Below are positions 45,489 to 54,106 of a DNA stretch of 64,000 bases, piece after piece. Positions within the stretch are counted from its first letter, which is position 1; each line of letters opens with the position of its first letter. The notes beneath the pieces are model-generated. The model was not told where the DNA came from. It made no database searches and worked only from the letters and a program-made list of their open reading frames with translations. A program made the position numbers and the translations under genes. The stretch comes from Ignavibacterium sp. (GTDB lineage Bacteria > Bacteroidota > Ignavibacteria > Ignavibacteriales > Ignavibacteriaceae). The stretch spans positions 1 to 64,000 of the forward strand of contig JANWVQ010000018.1 of NCBI GenBank assembly GCA_025056745.1. The letters run 5' to 3'.

Positions 45489-47774
45489 ATGAAAAAGTTT
45501 TACTTTCCATCCGTCTTCTTTTTATCACTAATATTTTCAGGTTTTTTATTACCACAGATTGATAATCCGCTTTATGATCACGTACCAATTGATTACATAA
45601 GATACATAGAAATTAAAGGTGATGAGCCTGTAATTGAATCAGTCGTAACAGATTCACTTGGATTTGATAATTTTAATTTAGGCGTTGCTTTTGCAGAGCC
45701 TCATATGTCGCAAAATTTAAATTCTCCTCTTCAATACTTTAATGCGTTTAATACAAATACAGCTTATAGAACTTATGATGGCTTAAATTGGATTACGAGT
45801 ACGCCATCATTTGGAGCAACTCTTTATGGAGATCCAGTAACAGCTTACGATAGTTTAGGAAATTTGTATTATCAAAATATGTCAGGTTCAGGCACAATAC
45901 AGAATGCGAGAGTTATTCGTTCTACTGATAACGGACAAACTTGGACTGCCTCTGTAATTGGAGTAAATGGAATTGATAAAAACTGGATGGCTGCTGATCA
46001 AACAAACGGACCTTATAAGAACTACATCTATTGTACAATGACTGGTAGTGGTGGAGTTGGTAATTTTTCAAGAAGCACTGATTTTGGTGCAACATTCCAG
46101 CAAACGGCAACCTTTAATACTCAAACATTACCAGGTATGATGGTTGCTGTTGGACCTAACGTCTTAGGTGGGAATGATATTCCTGGTGGTTGTGTTTATG
46201 TTGTTACAAATTCAGGAAGCGCTTTTGCTTCCACATATACATTTTATGTTTCAACCAATGGTGGTCAAACTTTTACTCTTAAATCTGCACAGAACTTTGC
46301 GAATTATGTAGGCACAAATGTTAGCGGTCGTAATTCTGTTCAAAATATGAGAACACGTCCTTATCCTTTCATAGCTGCCGATAATAGCTACGGTCCTTAT
46401 CGAGGAAGATTATATTTGGTTTATGCTTCAAACACTCCTGCAGGAGATGGTAATAAACCTGATATTTTTCTAAGATATTCTGATGATCAAGGAGCAACTT
46501 GGTCATCAGCAAAAGTTGTAAATGATGATCCAAACACAACAGCAAACCATCAATGGCATCCTGCATTGTGGGTTGACAAAACCTCAGGAAGAGTTTTTAT
46601 TAAATGGATGGATACAAGAGATACACCAACAAGTGATAGCGCTCATATTTATGCAACTTACTCGTCGGATGGAGGAAACACTTTCGCACCAAATCAAAGA
46701 ATTACAACAGCTAAAATGAGAATTAATTGCACAACTTGTGGAGGTGGTGGCACCCCTCGCTATCAAGGCGATTATGATGCAATCGTTGCTCATAACAATA
46801 TCTCAAATATAGTTTGGACTGATTTTCGTGCTGGTAACTTTGGAAGTTATACAGCTTACTTTCCTGATTATGCCCTGAGAGTTTCGCCTCAGTCTCAAGT
46901 AATTGAAAATAATAATGACACGATTTTTTATAAAGTTGAAGTTCCCGCGGTTAAATTATATGATCAAAGCATAACGTTTTCAGCTTCAATATCTCCGACT
47001 CCTGCTCAAGGTTCGTTTCAAATAAACTTTCTGCCTTCGAATGTATTAACAACTTACCCGGACAGTGTAAAATTAAGAATAATAACTCAAGGTTTAGTAT
47101 CAGTAGGCAATTATACAATTACAATAACAGCCAATGGACCTTTTGGTCCTCCAATTCACCGAAGAACTGTTCAAATGACAGTAGATAATGTAATTCCAGT
47201 TGAATTAGTTTCATTTGATGCAATAGTAGAAAAGAATGATGTAATGTTAAATTGGGTCACAGCTACAGAGTTAAACAATCTCGGTTTCGATATTGAAAGA
47301 AAAATTGATGGTGGTGAGTTCGAAAGTATAGGATTTTTGCGAGCTAAGGGGACAAGCTCTGAATTAACTAACTATAAATTTATTGACAGAGGATTAAACG
47401 CAGGTAAATATTTCTATAGACTGAAACAAAAAGATTTCGATGGAACTTTTGATTACTTAAAACAAATTGAAGTGAATGTAACAACTCCAATGGAATATGC
47501 TCTTGAACAAAACTATCCAAACCCATTTGGAAAGGTGATGTATTCTAATAATCCAACAACAACTATTAAATATTCAATAAAAGAAAAGAATCACGTCTCG
47601 TTGAAAGTTTATGATATTTTGGGAAACCTTGTTGCAAACTTAGTCGATGGTGTAATAGATGCTGGTAATTACGAGTTGAAATTTGATGGTTCTAACTTAT
47701 CAAGTGGAGTTTATTACTACTCTTTAACCGTTGATAATTTTTCCTCTACTAAAAAATTTGTTTTGGTTAAATAG
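45489..47774 (+). CDS. Secreted Asp-box (BNR) propeller protein with T9SS type A sorting domain
   Basis: The 761-residue protein has a signal peptide (about 1-22). Several Asp-box motifs form a sialidase-like beta-propeller: RSTDNGQTW, RSTDFGATF, VSTNGGQTF, YSDDQGATWSSAK and YSSDGGNTFAPN. It then carries the same IPVELVSFD beta-sandwich module as the protein at 7071 and ends with a type A sorting domain (LEQNYPNPFG, DILGNLVANL, terminal basic strand). The catalytic residues of true sialidases are not evident, so the propeller may serve binding. A Cys pair CTTCGGGG lies in a loop. Confidence 0.87.
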   Translation: MKKFYFPSVFFLSLIFSGFLLPQIDNPLYDHVPIDYIRYIEIKGDEPVIESVVTDSLGFDNFNLGVAFAEPHMSQNLNSPLQYFNAFNTNTAYRTYDGLNWITSTPSFGATLYGDPVTAYDSLGNLYYQNMSGSGTIQNARVIRSTDNGQTWTASVIGVNGIDKNWMAADQTNGPYKNYIYCTMTGSGGVGNFSRSTDFGATFQQTATFNTQTLPGMMVAVGPNVLGGNDIPGGCVYVVTNSGSAFASTYTFYVSTNGGQTFTLKSAQNFANYVGTNVSGRNSVQNMRTRPYPFIAADNSYGPYRGRLYLVYASNTPAGDGNKPDIFLRYSDDQGATWSSAKVVNDDPNTTANHQWHPALWVDKTSGRVFIKWMDTRDTPTSDSAHIYATYSSDGGNTFAPNQRITTAKMRINCTTCGGGGTPRYQGDYDAIVAHNNISNIVWTDFRAGNFGSYTAYFPDYALRVSPQSQVIENNNDTIFYKVEVPAVKLYDQSITFSASISPTPAQGSFQINFLPSNVLTTYPDSVKLRIITQGLVSVGNYTITITANGPFGPPIHRRTVQMTVDNVIPVELVSFDAIVEKNDVMLNWVTATELNNLGFDIERKIDGGEFESIGFLRAKGTSSELTNYKFIDRGLNAGKYFYRLKQKDFDGTFDYLKQIEVNVTTPMEYALEQNYPNPFGKVMYSNNPTTTIKYSIKEKNHVSLKVYDILGNLVANLVDGVIDAGNYELKFDGSNLSSGVYYYSLTVDNFSSTKKFVLVK

Positions 47775-47800
47775 TAAAAATTTATTGATAAATTATATTG

Positions 47801-47838
47801 GGCTTTCAAAGATTGTCTAATAAAATTCTTTGAAAGCC
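47801..47838. terminator. Bidirectional intrinsic terminator
   Basis: GGCTTTCAAAGA at 47801-47812 is perfectly complementary to TCTTTGAAAGCC at 47827-47838 and is followed by TTTTTG. It lies between the convergent propeller gene (+) and the amidoligase operon (-), so it probably stops transcription from both sides. Its arms are not of the GCTGTCTCA type. Confidence 0.8.
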
Positions 47839-47844
47839 TTTTTG

Positions 47845-49032
47845 TTACTTTACTTTATGATATGCTACACTCGAACCTACCCAGGTTTTATTTTTATTGA
47901 AATCTACTCCCATCATTTTTCCTTTACTTGTTCGAATAAGATTTAATACAAGTTCAGGTTTAGGTTCATTTTCTTCCCATAAAAACATCATTCTTATTTC
48001 AACTTTTGAGTAGCCTTCAGGAGTTTCGATTACAGGAGCATATTCAACTTTTTGTTGTAAAATATAATTTTCTTTATCCTCTATTGAATCTAATTTTTCT
48101 TTTGTAACATCTACATCAACACCAAGTCCTGCAAATGAAAAAAGAGGCTTTAGAACATAATTAGATAAATCATCAGGATACTGTTCAAGATCTTTTAAGT
48201 AATAACAATTTGGAACATACTTCCCTTTCAGCTTTGGAAGAGTGAATTTACTTATTTTGAAAAACCAATTCGGATGCCCAACCCAATGAACATCAACTTC
48301 ATCGGTTAGATTAAAATCAGATTTAATATTTTTTCTTATCAATTCATCAAATATTACTCTGTTATAAATTCTTCTTATTGGTATTTCCTTTCCATCAAAA
48401 CTGTAAAATAAATTCTTTCCTTTTTTAATAATATCAGTTAAGCAGACATATTTTATTCCACATAACTGCTCCATTGCAGCGAAATCAATTCTCGTTTTTT
48501 GATTTTTGGGTTCAATCTCCAATAGAATTACATTCTCTGGACTTTCAGAACCGAGGATAATCTTTTTTAATTTTTCGATATAAGAATTTTCTTCATAATT
48601 ATTGAAATAAGCTGAAAAATTCTCTGGTATTTCGAAAAACTTTCTGATTGCTTTGTCAAGATAAATTTGATAACCATAAAGAGTTGGAAATCCTTGTAAT
48701 TCTATCAGCTTTGGTATGAAGTAATCTTCTTCTTTAGTAATTGCAAAATCTAATGAAAGAAATATTGGATGACTTGTGTCATTAGGAACAAATAAATTTT
48801 TCGGAACTGCCTCGATTGAACTTTTAAGAAAATCTGGATTTGAGAGTTGATCAACAATATCATCACAAGCCTTAAGCAATTCTTCTTTAAATTGTTCACT
48901 TAAAAACATTGGTGTTTCGCAAACTCTAAAGTCAGCAGGATATTTTAAGACATTATTTAAGTAATCGAGGAATTTATGGTATTTTTCTTCAGTAAACTCT
49001 GAGTTGAATTTTTTTCTTAATTCTTCGATCAT
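47845..49032 (-). CDS. ATP-grasp-like protein of an amidoligase operon
   Basis: This 395-residue protein is not one I can assign to a known enzyme. The C-terminal half has ATP-grasp character: NYVLKPLFSFAGLGVDVDV (Lys-containing nucleotide-binding strand with a glycine loop), NYILQQKVEY, VEIRMMFLW and a final LVLNLIRTSKGKMMGV, which give the acidic and Asn metal-binding positions. The N-terminal half (PKLIELQGFPTLYGYQ, DEVDVHWVGHPNWFF) may bind the acceptor substrate. It is last in a four-gene operon with another ATP-grasp protein, a GCS2 ligase and a glutamine amidotransferase, so it probably forms an amide or peptide bond. It lies 17 bp after the amidotransferase gene. Confidence 0.65.
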   Translation of the reverse strand: MIEELRKKFNSEFTEEKYHKFLDYLNNVLKYPADFRVCETPMFLSEQFKEELLKACDDIVDQLSNPDFLKSSIEAVPKNLFVPNDTSHPIFLSLDFAITKEEDYFIPKLIELQGFPTLYGYQIYLDKAIRKFFEIPENFSAYFNNYEENSYIEKLKKIILGSESPENVILLEIEPKNQKTRIDFAAMEQLCGIKYVCLTDIIKKGKNLFYSFDGKEIPIRRIYNRVIFDELIRKNIKSDFNLTDEVDVHWVGHPNWFFKISKFTLPKLKGKYVPNCYYLKDLEQYPDDLSNYVLKPLFSFAGLGVDVDVTKEKLDSIEDKENYILQQKVEYAPVIETPEGYSKVEIRMMFLWEENEPKPELVLNLIRTSKGKMMGVDFNKNKTWVGSSVAYHKVK

Positions 49033-49049
49033 ATCAATTCCCTTATTGA

Positions 49050-49883
49050 TTATGCGATAACAGAAATGAGTTCATCAATAGCGTGTTTAAGAAAACCTGG
49101 TAATATGGTTTGTCTTGTTTTAATGATTTTATCAGGATCTTTTAACCATCGAATCATTTCAAAATATTTTTCTTCATTATAACGTTTGACAACATATTCT
49201 TTTCGTTCTGGCTGTCTAAAATGATATAACATACTTGCTGGATCAGCCTCTGGATGAAATTGTGTCCCCATTATTTCATTAGAAATTCTAACTGCTGTAA
49301 TAGCGGGATTGTCTTTATTTTCTTCTTCGGGTATTTCCCAAGATAAAATTTTGGCACCTAGTTCATTTAGTTTATTATAGTCTGCATTTACCACTTGCCA
49401 ATGTCTTATATCTGCTGCGTAGAAAGGATCACTCAATTCTTTGAATATTAAATCTGATTCAGCATCTTGAGTTTTTGAAAAAGGCATCACTCCAAATGAA
49501 TTTATAAATCTTTTGTTAACTTCACCAAAACGAAAGAACCTCGCCATCATTTGGAAGGAATGACAGATAAAAAAAACGTATTTCTTCTTTTCTGTATTCG
49601 ATTGATTATGATTCCAGATTTTTTCTAAGAGGTTAAAATATTTCTTTTCCCATTCTTTCCCCTCTCCTTCAAATGGGCTACCGGGACCGCCAGAAGAGAT
49701 ATAAATATCATATTCGATTGATGGAATGACATTTTTATATCTTGTTTCATATACATCGTAGCTAATTGTAAAATCATAGCCTTCAGATACTTCTTTTACG
49801 ATATCTCTTATACATCTCATACCTTCATTAGGTTCGTTATTATAAAGATCAATAGTTGTGATTTTTATTTCAGATTTATTCAT
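49050..49883 (-). CDS. Class I glutamine amidotransferase-like protein
   Basis: The 277-residue protein has the GATase1 fold, with the strand ISSGGPGSP (62-70), nucleophile Cys107 in FICHSFQ and the His-x-Glu pair H210 and E212 in GTQFHPEADP. The full Cys-His-Glu triad suggests that it hydrolyses glutamine or a gamma-glutamyl bond. No synthetase domain is fused to it, so it may supply ammonia to a neighbouring ligase or trim a gamma-glutamyl intermediate. It lies 19 bp after the GCS2 ligase and 17 bp before an ATP-grasp-like gene. Confidence 0.85.
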   Translation of the reverse strand: MNKSEIKITTIDLYNNEPNEGMRCIRDIVKEVSEGYDFTISYDVYETRYKNVIPSIEYDIYISSGGPGSPFEGEGKEWEKKYFNLLEKIWNHNQSNTEKKKYVFFICHSFQMMARFFRFGEVNKRFINSFGVMPFSKTQDAESDLIFKELSDPFYAADIRHWQVVNADYNKLNELGAKILSWEIPEEENKDNPAITAVRISNEIMGTQFHPEADPASMLYHFRQPERKEYVVKRYNEEKYFEMIRWLKDPDKIIKTRQTILPGFLKHAIDELISVIA

Positions 49884-49902
49884 AGGAAAAAATTAGTTAT
49901 TT

Positions 49903-51018
49903 CTACTTTAAGTCAAGTCCGTAGTGGGTTTCATCAATGATATAATCGACAACATTCTTCAAATCCCCTGCTTGCTCATAAACATCAAGTTGTCTGTCAG
50001 CTCCTGTTCCCATTTCAAGTATTTTTTTGACATAGTGAGCTTCCTCTCTACAATTTAGGTCATCAACGACATCATCAATAAATTCAAGAAGTTCTTCAGC
50101 TAATTTTTTAAATTCTACTTCTTCTTGTTTTCCAAAATCAATTAATTTACCGTGAATACCGTATCTTGCTGCTCGCCATTTATTCTCTGCTATTAAAGCT
50201 CTTCGATAAAGTCTGAAACCTAAGTTCTGCTTGATTAATTTGTAAAGTTTTGCTGTAATTGCTTGAATCAATGCCGTAAGACAGATGGTTTCATCAACAC
50301 GCATCGGAATATCACATACTCTATATTCAAGAGTATGGAAATATGGATGAACTCTTATATCCCACCAAATCTTCTTTGCATCATCAATACAATTAGTTTT
50401 GATCAAGAGATTTACATAATTATCATATTCACCTAAACTCATAAAGAAATCAGGAATTCCAGTTCTCGGAAATCTATCAAAAACTTTACTACGATAAGAT
50501 TTGAACCCAGTATTTCTTCCAAGCCAAAACGGAGAATTTGTTGAAAGAGCAAAAATATGAGGAAGGAAATATCTTGCAGCATTCATAATATGTATTGCAG
50601 TGTCTCTGCTATCAACTCCAACGTGAACGTGCAAACCAAAGATCAAATTGGCTCTTGCAACTTGTTGAAAGTCATCAACAATGTTTTTATATCTTGGATT
50701 TGAAGTGATTCGTTGATCTTTCCAATGTGAAAAAGGATGCGTTCCTGCTGCTGCTATTCTTAAATTATTTTGAATTGCGAGTTTGGCTAAATCAGTTCTA
50801 AGTTTTTTGACTTGCTCTCTGGCATCTTTAACGTTTTTGCATACATCTGTTCCAATTTCAACTACTGATTGATGCATTTCAGGTTTGATTCTCTCTTTAA
50901 GAATTATTTTTCCGCCTTCGAGTATTTGTTCTATGTGAGATCTTAATTCTCTGCTTACAGGGTCAACTATCTGGAATTCTTCTTCAACACCGAGAGTGAA
51001 TATTTCAGGATTAAACAT
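49903..51018 (-). CDS. Carboxylate-amine ligase of the GCS2/YbdK family
   Basis: The 371-residue protein starts with TLGVEEEFQIVDP, the first metal/ATP motif of the glutamate-cysteine ligase 2 family, and continues with MHQSVVEIGTDVC, AAGTHPF, ANLIFGLHVHVGV and RVCDIPMRVDETICL. These are the features of YbdK-type ligases, which join a carboxylate (commonly glutamate) to an amine using ATP. It could make a gamma-glutamyl compound, but the acceptor is unknown. A strong ribosome site (AAGGAAGGAGC) precedes the start. It lies in the amidoligase operon, 15 bp after an ATP-grasp gene. Confidence 0.92.
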   Translation of the reverse strand: MFNPEIFTLGVEEEFQIVDPVSRELRSHIEQILEGGKIILKERIKPEMHQSVVEIGTDVCKNVKDAREQVKKLRTDLAKLAIQNNLRIAAAGTHPFSHWKDQRITSNPRYKNIVDDFQQVARANLIFGLHVHVGVDSRDTAIHIMNAARYFLPHIFALSTNSPFWLGRNTGFKSYRSKVFDRFPRTGIPDFFMSLGEYDNYVNLLIKTNCIDDAKKIWWDIRVHPYFHTLEYRVCDIPMRVDETICLTALIQAITAKLYKLIKQNLGFRLYRRALIAENKWRAARYGIHGKLIDFGKQEEVEFKKLAEELLEFIDDVVDDLNCREEAHYVKKILEMGTGADRQLDVYEQAGDLKNVVDYIIDETHYGLDLK

Positions 51019-51033
51019 AGCTCCTTCCTTTAA

Positions 51034-51993
51034 TCAAATTTTTAATGGTTTATTATTTGCGAAAGAAGTTACAAATTCTCCCCAGGTTAAATTATTTTGA
51101 CCTGGCTTATGTGATTTTGCCCTTCTTATTGCCATATTTGCCGCAGCTTCCACAATCCATTCAAAATTCTCTGTCCCAACAGAATTTACATCAGCATCTG
51201 GCGCTGGATTGCAAAAATCAATCGCATAGGGAATTCCATCTCTAACGGCCAATTCAACTGTATTAAAATCATATCCTAATGCAACATTAAGTTTAATTAC
51301 AGCTTCTCTTATTTTTTCCAAAAGATTTTTTTCCACTGGCTTTGGATTTCTAACATATCTGAGATGATGCGGTTGTTTTGGATCATACTGCATAATGTGG
51401 ACATCTTTTCTATCGAGACAGTAACATCTGAAATAATCAGTGTAAATTATCTCTTCCTGCAACATCATAACTAACTGGCCTGTCTGATTATATGCTTGGA
51501 AAAACTCTTCAGGTGAATTCAGCTTATAAACATTTTTCCAACCTCCACCTGCAAATGGTTTAAAATAAGCAGGGAAACCAACATAGTTAAATATACTTTC
51601 CCAGTCCAATGGATAAGCTAAATTTCTAAAAGAACGTTCATTAGTATCTGGTGGATGTTGATTCGATGGTAAAATAACTGTTCTGGGAACTGCTACTCCA
51701 ATTTTCGTAGCTAAAGCATTATTAAAAAACTTGTCGTCAGCAGTCCACCAAAATGGATTGTTGATTACAGCTGTTCCGGTTATAGCTTCATTTTTCAGCA
51801 TTGCTCTGTAAAAAGGGACATCCTGAGATATTCGATCAATAATAACATCATAACCGAGTGGTTCACCTTGAATTACTTTATCCACTCTTAAAAATTCTGC
51901 AACGATATCTTTTTCACCTTTCGAATTGACTCTTTCTACAAATGCTGGTGGAAAAGTTGTTTCCTGACCAAAAAGAATTCCAATTTTTTTCAT
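51034..51993 (-). CDS. ATP-grasp ligase, first gene of the amidoligase operon
   Basis: The 319-residue protein has an N-terminal substrate domain (MKKIGILFGQETTFPPAFVE) and an ATP-grasp fold. FPAYFKPFAGGGWKNVY gives the nucleotide-binding Lys and glycine loop, and TVELAVRDGIPYAIDFCNP gives the metal ligands E247, D259 and N262. ATP-grasp enzymes activate a carboxylate as acylphosphate and join it to an amine or thiol. The family resembles those making D-Ala-D-Ala, glutathione or peptide-like metabolites, but no closer match is recognised. The ribosome site CAGGAGC precedes the ATG. Promoter-like AT-rich sequence lies between it and dapF, which is divergent. Confidence 0.85.
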   Translation of the reverse strand: MKKIGILFGQETTFPPAFVERVNSKGEKDIVAEFLRVDKVIQGEPLGYDVIIDRISQDVPFYRAMLKNEAITGTAVINNPFWWTADDKFFNNALATKIGVAVPRTVILPSNQHPPDTNERSFRNLAYPLDWESIFNYVGFPAYFKPFAGGGWKNVYKLNSPEEFFQAYNQTGQLVMMLQEEIIYTDYFRCYCLDRKDVHIMQYDPKQPHHLRYVRNPKPVEKNLLEKIREAVIKLNVALGYDFNTVELAVRDGIPYAIDFCNPAPDADVNSVGTENFEWIVEAAANMAIRRAKSHKPGQNNLTWGEFVTSFANNKPLKI

Positions 51994-52189
51994 AAACGCT
52001 CCTGAGAGAATTTTGTTTTATTTTTTATTTCTATTTCAGATTGAGATAGATAAATAGTTCATATTTTTGAAAAAGTAATTTATTATAATTAAATACAATA
52101 ATTGACAAAAAATCAAAAGACCAAATAATCAAGGGAAAAAACAACGGCACTGCTCTCATTGGGCAAATATAATGAAAAGCCATTTAACA

Positions 52190-52219
52190 AAGCAATTATT
52201 AACAAAAAAATAATTGCTT
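52190..52219. promoter_or_regulatory. Perfect hairpin in the leader of dapF
   Basis: AAGCAATTATT at 52190-52200 is perfectly complementary to AATAATTGCTT at 52209-52219, with an 8-nt A-rich loop. It lies about 15 nt upstream of the AAGGA site. It could be an operator, an mRNA hairpin affecting dapF translation, or a terminator for upstream transcription; the sequence cannot decide. Confidence 0.45.
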
Positions 52220-52256
52220 ATAAAATTTATTTTTAAGGAAAATTCAATGAATTTTT

Positions 52257-53105
52257 ATGGAAATAAAATTTAATAAACTAACCGGAGCCGGAAACGATTT
52301 TATTCTAATTGATAAAAAATTAAATAAAGATTTTACTTATTCACCTGAAATAATAAGAAAGTTATGCGATAGAAGATTTGGAATCGGTGCTGACGGAGTT
52401 ATTATTTTCTATGAAAAATCTACAAATTCTTTTGAGATGGATTATTTTAATTCAGATGGTTTCAGAGGAAGTCTATGTGGAAATGGTGCTCGTTGTGCTG
52501 CTTGGTATCATTATTATGTTAACAAATCTTCTAATTACTTAGAATTTTTTAATAACGACAACAAATACAAAGCTGAAATTATCGATAATGAACTAATAAA
52601 AATATTTTTAAACAGTCCAACTAATTTAAGGTCAAATTTTGTTGTTAGAACAACTGATAAAATAATTGAAGCAGCTTTTATTAATACAGGTTCGCCTCAT
52701 TTAGTGATAGATATTTCAAATGGTATAAGGAACATTTTTAATGAAGAATTATTTACTATTGATATCAAAGATTTTCCCGTTTTAGAACTTGGAAGAGAGT
52801 TGAGATTTCATCCTGATTTTAGTCCTGAGGGCACAAATGTAAATTTTTATAAGCAAAATGAAAACGAAATAATTTTAAGAACTTATGAAAGAGGTGTTGA
52901 GAATGAAACTTTAGCTTGTGGAACTGGTTCGGTTGCCACCGCGATCATAAGTCACTTGAATAAAAAAATATTTCCTCCAATTAAAATTAAAACTTGGGGA
53001 GGCGATACATTAATTGTAAATTTCGACTTAGAAAAAAATTCATTTAATAATTTATCTTTAACAGGACCAGCAAAAAATATTTTTTCTGGAACAATAATTA
53101 TTTGA
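52257..53105 (+). CDS. dapF: Diaminopimelate epimerase
   Basis: The 282-residue protein has FNKLTGAGNDFILID at its start and two active-site Cys motifs: LCGNGARCAAWY and LACGTGSVATAI. It converts LL- to meso-diaminopimelate, needed for lysine and peptidoglycan synthesis. It is co-directional with the small genes that follow. The start is uncommon: AAGGA lies about 20 nt upstream of ATG 52257 and is better placed for an out-of-frame ATG at 52247, which opens an eight-codon reading frame ending at 52273, inside dapF. Coupled or regulated translation is possible. Confidence 0.95.
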   Translation: MEIKFNKLTGAGNDFILIDKKLNKDFTYSPEIIRKLCDRRFGIGADGVIIFYEKSTNSFEMDYFNSDGFRGSLCGNGARCAAWYHYYVNKSSNYLEFFNNDNKYKAEIIDNELIKIFLNSPTNLRSNFVVRTTDKIIEAAFINTGSPHLVIDISNGIRNIFNEELFTIDIKDFPVLELGRELRFHPDFSPEGTNVNFYKQNENEIILRTYERGVENETLACGTGSVATAIISHLNKKIFPPIKIKTWGGDTLIVNFDLEKNSFNNLSLTGPAKNIFSGTIII

Positions 53106-53125
53106 AAAATTAATTGGGAGTAATA

Positions 53126-53428
53126 ATGTCAAAAGTAATTTTTACTGTTCAGTATGAAATTAAACCAGAGAAAAGAGAGGAATATCTAAACTCAATAAAA
53201 GAGTTAAAACTTCTAATCAAACCTGATGGTATGGAAAATTATTCTGTGTTTGAAGTAAAAGGAAAACCAAATAACTTTCAGGAAATGTTTGTTTTTTCAT
53301 CGGAGGAAGCATTTGAATCTTACGAGGATAATTTAGATGAAAGAACAAGTCTTTTAATTAGTAAAATAACTGAAATGCAAATTAAACAAACATCTAAATA
53401 CTTAACTTTAATAGAAGTTCAACTTTAA
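53126..53428 (+). CDS. Small dimeric alpha/beta-barrel protein, possibly monooxygenase-like
   Basis: This 100-residue protein begins MSKVIFTVQYEIKPEKREEY, an N-terminal strand-helix typical of ferredoxin-like dimeric alpha/beta-barrel proteins, which include antibiotic-biosynthesis monooxygenase-like (ABM) proteins. It continues with NYSVFEVKGKPNNFQEMFVF and a final YLTLIEVQL strand. I see no cofactor site. The start at 53126 is preceded by GGGAG; an in-frame ATG at 53114 overlaps it. The assignment to ABM is weak. Confidence 0.55.
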   Translation: MSKVIFTVQYEIKPEKREEYLNSIKELKLLIKPDGMENYSVFEVKGKPNNFQEMFVFSSEEAFESYEDNLDERTSLLISKITEMQIKQTSKYLTLIEVQL

Positions 53429-53444
53429 TTAAGAGGAAAACAAA

Positions 53445-54050
53445 TTGAAAATTCAAACGCCTTATTTATACGTCGCAGGAATAGTATTAATTATTATTTC
53501 TCTTTTCATATTCACACAAATTGAAAAAGATAACTCTTCAGAGAAAAAAATCACAAACAATGAGATGCCAGATGATGAAATTCATCGCAATCTGAAGAAT
53601 CAACACGGACAGATGGGCGTGACTGAAGAGACTAAAAAAACAATCGAAAATTTCGAAAAAGCCTTGAAAGAAAATCCCAATGATACTGCTAAAATCAGAG
53701 AATATGCGGATTTCTTAGCAATGGCCCATCAAATAGATAAAGCTCAAAGTTTATATGAAAAAATTCTGAATATAGATAAAAAAAGAACTGATATTCTTCT
53801 TAGTCTATCAACTATTTTTTATAATAAAGGTCAATTAGATAAAGCAGCAGATCTAACTAATGAAATTCTTAAACTAAATAGGAACGACTATACAGCCATT
53901 TACAATCTTGGAGTAATTGAAGCTACAAGAAACAACTTTGATTTAGCAAAAAAACATTGGGAAAAAGTTATCAAAGAATCAAAAGATCAGAATATTACTA
54001 CTGCAGCAAAGTCCGCTCTTGATAGATTAAATCAAATGGAGAAAAAATAA
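53445..54050 (+). CDS. Membrane-anchored TPR protein
   Basis: The 201-residue protein has one N-terminal membrane helix (about 7-24, LYVAGIVLIIISLFIFTQ) and a hydrophilic linker. A TPR domain (about 62-200) follows, with units such as AQSLYEKILNIDKKRTDILL and ADLTNEILKLNRNDYTAIYN. The start is TTG 53445, with GAGG about 8 nt upstream, since no ATG is available. It resembles small TPR scaffolds such as the NrfG/CcmH type, but no partner is evident. It follows the ABM-like gene by 16 bp. Confidence 0.75.
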   Translation: MKIQTPYLYVAGIVLIIISLFIFTQIEKDNSSEKKITNNEMPDDEIHRNLKNQHGQMGVTEETKKTIENFEKALKENPNDTAKIREYADFLAMAHQIDKAQSLYEKILNIDKKRTDILLSLSTIFYNKGQLDKAADLTNEILKLNRNDYTAIYNLGVIEATRNNFDLAKKHWEKVIKESKDQNITTAAKSALDRLNQMEKK

Positions 54051-54106
54051 TTTTAATTATTAAATCATTTAATTACTTCAATCCCTAAATAGTAATTTCT
54101 TCTAAT

